Source: Chara braunii
Lineage: Eukaryota; Streptophyta; Charophyceae; Charales; Characeae
NCBI GenBank assembly: GCA_003427395.1
Contig: BFEA01000248.1
Location: 664,891 to 685,203, forward strand
DNA: 20,313 bases
Direction of reading: 5' to 3'
Below the pieces are notes generated by a model. It saw only the letters and a program-made list of their open reading frames with translations. It was not told the origin of the DNA and made no database searches. This document shows positions 1-8,814 of this stretch, in pieces (position 1 is the first letter of the stretch; each line of letters begins with the position of its first letter). Position numbers and translations under genes: made by a program.

Positions 1-224
1 CTCCCCACGCAAGACTCCAACGCACGTACTCCAAAATGTGCAAGTGAAGAATGACTGAAAACAGACAATGGGTGGGGTATACTCCAGCGGACTGACGGGA
101 TTGGACTGGACTGGCTGGTACCGACAGAGGTACCGGCCTGGACTGGCCTACCCCGAATACAACACAGGCCTGTGAGAACAGGCCAAGGGGCTGGTCTCAC
201 AGGCCAACCTGAGGTCTGCTACAG
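1..224. other. Non-coding stretch with a strong hairpin
   Basis: No protein-like reading frame is recognised here. The segment contains repeated GACTGG-type words around 95-150. It also has a strong hairpin: 167-184 pairs with 189-205 almost perfectly (arms start GGCCTGTGAGA and end TCTCACAGGCC) around a 4-nt loop. It lies immediately upstream of repeat copy A. It could be part of an LTR or another repeat, but no second copy is visible in the window. Confidence 0.5.
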
Positions 225-402
225 TGGAGGTAAGTTGTACCTCGTGTAGGCCCTATCCTGTCGTAGGGGTTCACGAGAGGTATGGCTGGCGCACTCAGTC
301 GGAAAGGCTTGCCGAAGCTCCATGTGTATCGCGAGTAGACCAACTCCTGTGTGACGTGGCCGAGAGGGTCCTGCCCTGCGCGGGATCGATGCGCTCGACA
401 AG
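225..402 (-). repeat. Repeat copy A, with minus-strand open frame
   Basis: This segment is about 87% identical by eye to 17115-17290, in the same orientation and about 16.9 kb away. Both edges are sharp. On the minus strand both copies keep one uninterrupted frame of about 58 codons with motifs such as RRAGPSRPRH, GLLAIHMELRQ and DRAYTRYNLPP. Of about 22 nucleotide differences I count 13 as synonymous in that frame, so it behaves like protein-coding sequence. The plus strand has GGAG|GTAAGT, a consensus-like splice donor, at its left edge. I do not recognise the encoded peptide. It could be an exon captured by a repeat, or part of a retroelement terminal region. Confidence 0.7.
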
Positions 403-812
403 TGGCGTCGTTGTCAGGGATGACGGTCGCCTACCGTTGTCCCTGGTAGAACGACATCCGAAAATGAGAAAGTGAGAATTAGGCATGTGAGGAAGCTTTT
501 TGGGCTTATAACGCAGATTATGTAAGACCTTGATTTAAGGGTGAGACGACTATCAAAGTAAGTCAACATTAATAATGTATGTTATGTATTTGATTTGATT
601 GGTTGTCTGACTAACGACTACAAGGTAAGGGCTATGTCCTCATGGGACGTGAGGGAAGTCTTGTAGTGGAAACAAGCCTGTTAAGATTAGTTCAGATCGG
701 ACCGTAATTTGGCTACGTAAGAAGTTAGATAAGCAGTGTGGTAGGTCAGCTTGTTGAATAAAGTTTTTACCTCTTCTTAACAGGGACGATTTGAATCAAG
801 AGATCAGCCAAG
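403..812 (+). other. 5' leader of the gypsy element (non-coding)
   Basis: No convincing coding frame is present. The stretch ends at the ATG of the first Gag frame (813). It contains a predicted intron (listed separately). I could not find a clear tRNA primer-binding site or an LTR boundary, so the exact 5' end of the retroelement is unknown. The gag start codon lies in a potential 7-bp stem: GATGGTC at 812 pairs with GACCATC about 20 nt downstream. Confidence 0.4.
625..783 (+). other. Predicted spliceosomal intron in the gag leader
   Basis: The donor is AAG|GTAAGG at 624/625. The acceptor is a T/C-rich tract running into CTTCTTAACAG at 782-783, only 30 nt before the gag ATG. The inferred intron length is 159 nt. 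Both sites fit plant-type consensus by eye. Splicing is inferred; no transcript evidence is available here. Confidence 0.45.
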
Positions 813-2396
<1,584 letters not shown>

Positions 2397-3287
2397 TATA
2401 TTGATCCCAATGTTTCTGGCGGAGTAAGGGAGGAGGCCCTCAGACGGGTAGCCTCGTGATTAGCACCGTCAACCATGTTCAGGCTGTACCAGGAAAAGGA
2501 GGACCCACCTATAATGGTGGAAGAGGTAGAAAGTGGTGAAAAAGTAACTCAAAGGCTACAAGCAGAAACTATAAAGTAAGAGTCTATAGTCGTTGAGTCG
2601 GACGACGAAGGCTCGGAGGAAGGAGTGAGGCCTCCATCGATCCTCCTTGGCAGGATGGAGGACTTGTGGGAGAAAATGAGAAGGTATCAACAAAGGTTGG
2701 TGGGAATATGTGAGGAAGTGAAAGAATGGAAGGTTGATCTCCCTAAGGTATCCCTCTATGAATCTGGGTCAAAGTCAGTGTCATCACGACAAGGGTACCC
2801 TGGAGTGGCAACAGTAGGGTCAAGCCCAAGGTCCGATATGACCTATAGGCCCCCTACGGCGCAAGGGAGAATTGCGCAGGTGACCCGAACCAGGACCCAA
2901 AGTAAAACAAGCGGTAGCCAGGAGCCTCCTGGAGAGAATCCGAGCAAGAACGAAGGAAAGAGCTTGTGGAGATTGAGGAGAACAATGATGAGGACGAAGA
3001 AGATGAAAGGCTTCGCCAAGAGGAAGATAGGCGAGCGGAGCAAAGGGTGAAGAAGAGAGGGGCCCAAGAAGAAACCGAGCCAATTTTGCGTGATGTGACG
3101 CCAAAGAAAAAAAAGGTATGTTGTTTGGCTGGGGGAAGGTTTTGATGTGGAAAGGATAGTGGATAGGTTGCTTGAGGGTCACAATGACCTCATAAACCTA
3201 AAAGACATCCTGGCCTCGGCTCCAAGGCTTCGTGATGGGCTAACAAGTAGACTTTCGTGACGGCTAGTACCAAACGTCCATCTTAGT
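2397..3287 (+). pseudogene. Gag-to-protease linker of the gypsy polyprotein (decayed)
   Basis: The frame of the zinc knuckle continues with stops at about 2457 (TGA) and 2577 (TAA). It then runs openly through a helical, Glu/Lys-rich segment (MEDLWEKMRRYQQRL, about 2655) and a segment with YRPPTAQGRI (about 2850). Near 2942 the sensible frame shifts: a highly charged segment (EENNDEDEEDERLRQEED) is read to about 3110. It shifts back at an A-rich run (3103-3114) and continues as a leucine-rich stretch (LLEGHNDLINLKDILASAP) into the protease. A TGA at 3258 sits where CGA would fit. This is probably a structural linker of Gag-Pol; no catalytic motif is seen. Confidence 0.7.
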
Positions 3288-3920
3288 ATGATTCTGCCAA
3301 AGGAGGCAGAATGGGCAGAAACAGAGACAAAGTTGGACTGGAAGTGTGTGACATATGGGTTGGTGAACATGGTGGGTAAAGGGTCAAAGTGCACAGTGAT
3401 GGTAGATACGGGGGCGGAGATGAATATCATCAAGGAAGTTGATGCACTTAGGCAAGGAATGGAGATAGACCGCTCAAATTGCGGCATCTTGGATGGTGCC
3501 AACTGTAAGGCGGTGTTTTGTAGGACGGCCTCGAATGTGGTCGTCGAGGTTAAGAAGGTAAAGGCGAGGACTTGCTTCTTCGTCATGCCTGATGTAGACC
3601 ATGCCATCCTCCTGGGAAAATCATTTTTATGTAGGACTGAAACTTTGATCTTCAATAAGCACGATGGCACTATGATTGTGATCCTATATGATCCGGCGTG
3701 TGGGAACTATAAGGTTATTACTTGCAAAAACACAGGACCCCGGAGCATAAGGAATCGGTCAAACCCTGACTCATTTACAATTGAAAAATTTAAAGATAAG
3801 CGGCTGCGGCTTCTAGAGAAGCCAGAGGAGAAAGAAAGAGCGGAGGTGCTTTCACTCAGCCTGACTGACATGAACAAGGTCATGGACTTGGTGGCAGCGC
3901 ACGAGATGGCGGACCCCTAG
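3288..3920 (+). pseudogene. Retropepsin-type aspartic protease domain
   Basis: This domain would cleave the Gag-Pol polyprotein during particle maturation. The 210-residue open piece carries the active-site motif V-D-T-G-A (residues 39-43, codons from about 3402). It also has the downstream hydrophobic-Gly motif ILLG (residues 107-110), as expected for a single-domain retropepsin. The spacing of about 65 residues fits the family. The active site itself looks intact. The piece is in frame with the upstream linker and shares its reading frame with the capsid start. A TAG at 3918-3920 ends it, after a conserved-looking tail (ADP). Confidence 0.85.
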
Positions 3921-4152
3921 GTTATCAAGGCATTGAGAGAGCAAATCCTGGAAAATCCTCAAATAATACAAGCACAAACGATAAGTCGACCTTTTTTAGG
4001 GGACGGCTCAAGCAGGGTTCCCAAAGGCGGTACAAGACAATAGATAAGAAGTGTCGCCCAATTCTCATTCTCGTTACGGAAGATGAAGAAGCTTACTATG
4101 AAAAGGAACGATGATTGATACGACAAATGTGAGAGCAACCTACGAATGACCC
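3921..4152 (+). pseudogene. Protease-RT connector, decayed
   Basis: After the TAG the same frame can be followed for about 45 codons (motif VIKALREQILENPQ) to a TAG near 4041. It then loses coherence until the RT frame starts in another phase around 4153. No domain is recognisable. Its position between protease and reverse transcriptase is the only guide to its role. Confidence 0.5.
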
Positions 4153-5175
4153 TTGTCGTATCAACGAAGGGAATGGGAGGAAGTTGATAGTCGGAAGCCT
4201 GATTTCCTTTCACCCCTAACGGTGGAGTTAATAAAGAAAAAGCATCGTGCATATGTTTTTAATGATGATCAGCGCCGAAGGTTGGACATGGACAAGATTT
4301 CAATGATCCGGATCCATACCGTACCGCACGAGCCTTGGAATTTAAGAGGTGTATGATACCCCAATCCTGACGAAGAGAAGAAGGTGGCGGACTATCTGGA
4401 TGGCAATATGCGAACGCATATCGCCGATTATTTCAGCAGGCCGTACGCGTCCTCGTGGTTTTGTTTTGTTAAACCGAATAGGACGCTACGGTGGTTGCAA
4501 GACTTGCAGCGACTGGACGTTGTAACCGTGCGAGACGCGTGAGGTTTGTCGAACGCAGACGCACTGTCTGAGTCATGCGTAGGGAGACCTATAATTTCAC
4601 TTATAGACCTTTATTCTAAGTATGATCAATTTCTTGTATATCAGTCAGATAGACCAGTGACAGCGATGCACATGCCAGAGGGTCTAATTTACATGAATGT
4701 GGGCCCAAAACGGTGGACTAAAACAGTGGCAATGGTCCAGAGGCATATGATCCGGGTCATGCAGACAGTCAGTCCATATATCATCCAACTATGTATTGAT
4801 GACTTGGCAGTAAAGGGGCTGAAATAGAAGGAAGAGGATGAAGTTATGCCAAGAGTAAAGCGGTTTGTTTGAAAGCATGTTCAAGACGTTGAGAAAGTCA
4901 TGAGTCTGCTAGAAGAACATAACCTTACGGCGAGTGGGGCCAAATCCAGACACTGCATGAAGGAAGCTACCACTTTGGGATTCGTATGTAGCGAGAATGG
5001 TCGTCGACCAGATGTGAAAAAGATGGACAAGATTATCGAACGGTCAGTAACTTTTCATTCGATATCAGATGTTAGGAGCTTCCTTGGCACGTGTGGATTT
5101 TGGAGGAACTTCATCAAGAATTTTGCTGCCAAGACTGGGCATTTAAGGAAACTGGTGCGTCAGGATCAGAAATGA
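4153..5175 (+). pseudogene. Reverse transcriptase domain (decayed)
   Basis: It would copy element RNA into cDNA. One frame can be followed throughout, through stops at 4354, 4540, 4825 and 4870. Recognisable blocks are IHTVPHEPWNLR (RT entry), PYASSWFCFVKPNRTLRWLQDL (fingers), SLIDLYSKYDQF (motif A, with its Asp at about 4606), a weakened motif B (MPEGLIYMNVGPKRWT), and CIDDLAVKG (4792-4803) as the catalytic YxDD-type box. Both catalytic Asp survive, but the usual aromatic residue is Cys. The thumb/connection follows with DVRSFLGTCGFWRNFIKNFA. Gypsy type is clear from motif order. With several stops it cannot be active as read. Confidence 0.88.
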
Positions 5176-5204
5176 GTTTGAAGTGAGGACCAAGAAGAGG
5201 CTGT

Positions 5205-5786
5205 GACACAATGAAGGCAAAGTTCAAGGAAGGAGGTTTAGTATTGGGGACGGCGGACTATGAAGCCACTGATGTGAGGCCTTTTATCATTGAGACGGCC
5301 GTAGGGTCCACTTCCTTAGGAGGAGTCCTGATTCAGGCAGATGTTGAAGGAAGGGAAAGGTTGTTGAGGTTTGAGAGTCGAACTCTTAATACGACTGAGA
5401 GAAACTATTCTCAGTTTAAGAAGGCGGCGCTTGCGATCCTTCATTGTCTAAGGATCTTCATGAATTATATCTTTGACGGGAGATTCATTCTGAGGGTGGA
5501 CCCAACTGCACTTGCTTGTTCCCTGAAGAATTATACTCCATCGGATTCAACGATTGTCAGATGGTTGACATACATATGGATGTTCAACTTTGAGTTGGAG
5601 AGGATCACAGAAAGCAAGAATAGAGCAGACGGGTTGAGTCGCATCAACTGGGACAAGCCAGAAGAAGGGGCGGTAGAAGACAAGTCGTCAGTTGATGGAT
5701 TATTGGATCAAGAAGCGGATGTTCGTCTTCATATCAACAAGTGGTCCCTACGAGTGTCAAGCTGCATCGGACTCCCATATGGTTAG
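5205..5786 (+). pseudogene. RNase H domain of the gypsy polymerase (decayed)
   Basis: It would remove RNA from RNA:DNA hybrids during reverse transcription. The domain follows RT after a frame change near 5207. Visible blocks are RPFIIETAVGSTSLGGVLIQ, ESRTLNTTERNYSQFKK, LHCLRIFMNYIFDGRFILRV-D and a tail with NRADGLSRINWD. In this family the first block normally carries a catalytic Asp after the ET pair. Here the codons read Ala-Val, so a key metal ligand appears lost. The Glu (TERNY) and the later Asp (RVDPTAL) remain. A frameshift around 5770 leads into the integrase connector. Confidence 0.82.
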
Positions 5787-6988
5787 CGACAAGAGGGTAT
5801 AAGCAAAAAGCAGAGTTAGTACTCAAACCTTTTGAGGAAGAGGACTCATGGGGAGGCAAAGACGTTCAGTGGATGATAAAGTTGGCACTGGCAGGCACTC
5901 ACAGTCTGACGGAGGAGGTAAGAAAGATAGAAGAAGGTCCTAATCAGGTGGAGAAACACAAAGAGTTGATGGGAGGAATGTATCTCCTCACTAATACGCT
6001 TCTGCAGGAAAATTTTGACAAAAAAGGCTCGTTCAATCCTGTTGAGAGCGAGGACATAGTGTCAGAAAGCCAGGACGACGAGTTTGAAAAAGGGGAGATT
6101 AAAAAAATGTTTCGAGCAGAGAAGTACGATGGGATCTACCTAGAGTTATGACTTCTTCTATCGTGTGAGATGAGGGATAGGGATGAAAGCGAGAAGACCC
6201 AGAAGATAAGGCACCTCTATTTGGTAAGGGATAGTCATCTCTTTATAAAGAGACGGGTGGAGAATCCCAGGAGGGTTGTATGTGAGAGAAACCGACAGAT
6301 CCATATCATGGCAGCGTTACACGATAGCATAGAAGGAGGACATCGAAGGACAAATGTCCCCTACGCCAAGATAAGCGAACTGTATTCTTGAGATGGAATG
6401 ATGGAGATGGTTATCAAGTATTGTCGGTCGTGTGTTCCCTGTCAAGAGAGATAGCCTCAGAGCCCAAAAGAGTCACTGCATCCAAGGTTGGAAAGGGGAG
6501 TGAACGTTGTTGTACATCTGGACCTTCTATTCATGTCATCTAGAGACCATGGCTACAATTACATCTTCGACGCACGAGATAATCTCATTGGATTTGTAAA
6601 TGGTCGGACCATACGTCCGAAGACTGGTACGGTTCTGATGAGTTGCATCGAAGAGTACTACCTACGCTATCCTTTTGTCAAGGAGTTTGTGATGAACAGA
6701 GGATCCGAGTTTACCTGCTTGGAGGTGCAAGAATTGCTATCAGGATATGACGTCGTGGCTAACTATACCACGGCCACACACCCCGAAGCAAATACTCCAG
6801 TCGAAAAATGGCATAGTACCATCACGAACCTTCAGGCCGAATGGACTGAAGGTAGGCCCAATCAGTGGCCTAGGTATTTTAGAGCAGTTTTCTTTGTCGA
6901 TAATATCACGGTGAAGAGGACCACTAAGTACGCACCGGTCACGCTATGGTACGGAAGGCACGCTACCTTTCCGATTGAAAGTTCTTGA
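5741..6988 (+). pseudogene. Integrase: connector, HHCC zinc finger and catalytic core
   Basis: Integrase would insert the cDNA into the host genome. One frame runs throughout, with stops near 6149, 6389 and 6452. A helical connector (GGKDVQWMIKLALAGTHSL) precedes an HHCC finger. The His residues are at about 6320 and 6341 (HX6H), and the Cys codons lie at 6422 and 6431, with a third at 6440. The core has HLDLLFM with the first Asp at 6521 and PVEKWHSTITN with the Glu at 6803. The second catalytic position reads MNRGSEF (AAC at 6695), so the expected Asp is Asn. Phrases such as YNYIFDARDNLIGF and TLWYGRHATFPIES are typical of the plant gypsy core end. TGA follows at 6986. Confidence 0.88.
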
Positions 6989-7379
6989 AAACCTAGAGAC
7001 ACCAGGACTTGAAAACCAATCTGTTTTTCGAGGAATTGCTCGATATTCGGGCACGACAGGCGAGTGCGATTGAAGAGAGAATTCAGAAGGCATTTAATCA
7101 AGTGGAAAGGAGTCGTATGAATGATAAGGCTCGTTGGGATCAGATGGTGTGTGTACAGAAAGCACCTTTGACAGTGGGGAATGTTGTACTGTTATACAAT
7201 TCATCCCTAGAAAAGCAGTGGTCTAGGAAACTCGACAAGAGATGACTAGGGTCATATCGGATTGTACGGTGTGGAGATTTTGGCGCCTCCAAATCGAGGA
7301 GCTGAACGGAACAGAATGCAAGGATTGGGTATCGGGAACGACGCTGGAAACGTTTGTGGCACGCGAAGAGGTGAGATAA
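6989..7379 (+). pseudogene. Integrase C-terminal domain (GPY/F-like)
   Basis: The C-terminal part of gypsy integrase usually binds DNA or chromatin. After a frame change near 7000 the sequence reads FEELLDIRARQ, then a basic helix (VERSRMNDKARWD), then VGNVVLLYNSSLEKQWSRKLDKR. A TGA follows at 7243, where TGG would complete the usual KLDKRWLGPYR-like block. LGSYRIVRCGDFGA follows. A further one-base loss near 7288 moves to IEELNGTE..DWVSG, ending at TAA 7377. No chromodomain is seen. The end of this domain overlaps a splice-donor-like GAG|GTGAGA at 7370/7371. Confidence 0.8.
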
Positions 7380-7556
7380 ACCTTCTAGTTCCCTATAATA
7401 GGATCCCATATAGACAGAGAGTGTCTTTAGTTAGGCCTCAGGGAGAGTGAGATAGTAGAATGTATGGGCAGTATATGTGCTTGTTTGGTCTGAAACTCTG
7501 CTCGCCTGTATGCTTACCCCTTTATGTGTTTGTTGTCTCTTTTGCCTGTTGTGCAG
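7371..7556 (+). other. Predicted intron between pol and the 3' Gag-like region
   Basis: The donor-like GAG|GTGAGA overlaps the end of pol and lies just before its stop. A long T-rich tract (about 7520-7552) ends in GTTGTGCAG|GTC at 7556, after which a coherent protein frame starts abruptly. The inferred length is 186 nt. The protein-like reading upstream of 7556 is Cys/Leu/Phe-rich and looks like a translated polypyrimidine tract. The acceptor is convincing; the donor partner is uncertain and could instead be the one at 625. Confidence 0.45.
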
Positions 7557-8186
7557 GTCTGACTTTACGAAGACAGCCCTGCCGAGAGGAGGGAGGGAGA
7601 CGCGGCCACCGCACAGACCAGTGGGGGCATCAGAGGGACACGGGCGACATGGGTCTTACCAGAGAGAGCACACGCCTGTACACGACGATGGAGATATAAA
7701 GCTCTTTCTGGATGATTTTCGGGGTCATGCGAGTCAGAGGGGATGGACCGTATTAGAGATGATACGAAGATCGAGAGGAGCAGGCAAGTTTGAGGAGTCC
7801 ATTACACAGATCCGCAGGGAGGCTTAGACTTGGCATGAGGTAGACACGAGGATGCAGGGTTTGAGGTCTTTACCGGTGGGGCCGGACGACGTGCCAATCC
7901 GCTTGGAAATAGGGAACGTGGAGGAGTTCATCCCTGCTTTCGAGCAGTTCATACATGAACAGGGCATGCTGAGGGATGAGTGAATGTAGTTACTACCACT
8001 ATGAACCAGGAGGGCGGAGACACCGTTGGCCAGACAGATTCGAGACAAGGCTCGAAATTGGGAGGGTTGCAGAGCGCATCTGAGAGAGGTTTTTCGGCGG
8101 CCAGAACCAGAGTCACCCTAGCCCAGGGTCAAGAGGAGACAAAGGAGTAAGAGGCAGAGAGACCGTGAGCCTGGAGAGGTTGTCAG
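7557..8186 (+). pseudogene. Second, 3'-located Gag-like region: capsid-like part
   Basis: A single frame can be followed from 7558 through stops at 7825, 7981, 7987, 8002 and about 8119. It contains FLDDFRGHASQRGWTVLEMI, then RLEIGNVEEFIPAFEQFIHEQGM, then RRAETPLARQIRDKARNWEGCRAHLREVF. The order (helix, long acidic helix, then a P-L-A..I-R-...-A..W...C...L...F block) is like the retrotransposon Gag capsid region. A basic Arg/Lys-rich segment and a zinc-knuckle-like piece follow downstream. It is unrelated by eye to the 5' Gag. The interpretation as Gag is from architecture and from a vague memory of similar charophyte proteins. It could be an element-specific extra gene or the 5' part of another element. 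Confidence 0.6.
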
Positions 8187-8272
8187 CCAGAACCAGAGTC
8201 ACCCCAGCCCAGGGTTAAGAGGAGACAAAGGAATAAGAGGTAGAGAGACTCTGAGCCTAGAGAGGTTGTCCT
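8101..8272 (+). repeat. 86-bp tandem duplication (two copies)
   Basis: 8101-8186 and 8187-8272 are two copies of an 86-nt unit beginning CCAGAACCAGAGTCACCC. I count about eight differences, nearly all C/T or G/A transitions. The unit lies in the basic tail of the 3' Gag-like frame. As 86 is not a multiple of three, the second copy is read in another phase, so the duplication breaks the frame. Confidence 0.9.
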
Positions 8273-8814
8273 AACTCGAGGAGGCCGGAAAGCGCTCGCT
8301 AGGCGAAACGAGGAGCCAACACAACGGGCAGAGGAGCAGGGGATGTATCCTGAGTGTGGGCTAGGACCAGTGGTCTTCCAGTGTTATGCTGAGGGAGGGT
8401 TGCGAGGGTCTCCTTAGCATGCACGAAAGGAGGCAATGTCATTGGGAGGATCACTGCTAAGCCTGGAGGCACACTCGGATATCTTGCAGTGGAGGGCACC
8501 ACAGGCAGGTAGAGAGCGAGATGAGCAGACAGAGGAAGCATTGGTGACAGGGACCCAGGAGCCAGAGCGAGAGGCAGAGTCGGGCACCCAAGGTGAGCGG
8601 CGTGCAGAGGAGGTGATCGAGGCTCTGTTTCTTGTGCAGAGACGACGTGAATTGGGTTCTCGAGTGTCCTAAGTTACTCAAGGATAAAGCAGCGGGAAAG
8701 GTTACTCAGAGTGAAGGAAAGGTGTATGTTAGACAGGGTAGAATGGTAAAGCGATCAGCTAACGGGGGTAGAGCCCAATTGTATAGGCAAAACCAGGAGG
8801 ACATGAGCGAGTAG
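8273..8814 (+). pseudogene. Second Gag-like region: charged linker and zinc-knuckle remnant
   Basis: A glutamate/arginine-rich stretch (for example EEALVTGTQEPEREAESGTQ, about 8536-8595) leads after a frameshift to CFLCRDDVNWVLEC at 8626-8667, ending at TAG 8812. The spacing is CX2CX4NX4C: the three Cys match a retroviral-type knuckle but the His is replaced by Asn, which should weaken zinc binding. The tail (KLLKDKAAGKV, QGRMVKRSANGGRAQLYRQN) is similar in feel to nucleocapsid tails of other plant gypsy elements. A hairpin (ATGCTGAGG pairing with CCTTAGCAT) sits around 8384-8420. Together with 7557-8186 this would make a complete second Gag layout. Confidence 0.55.
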
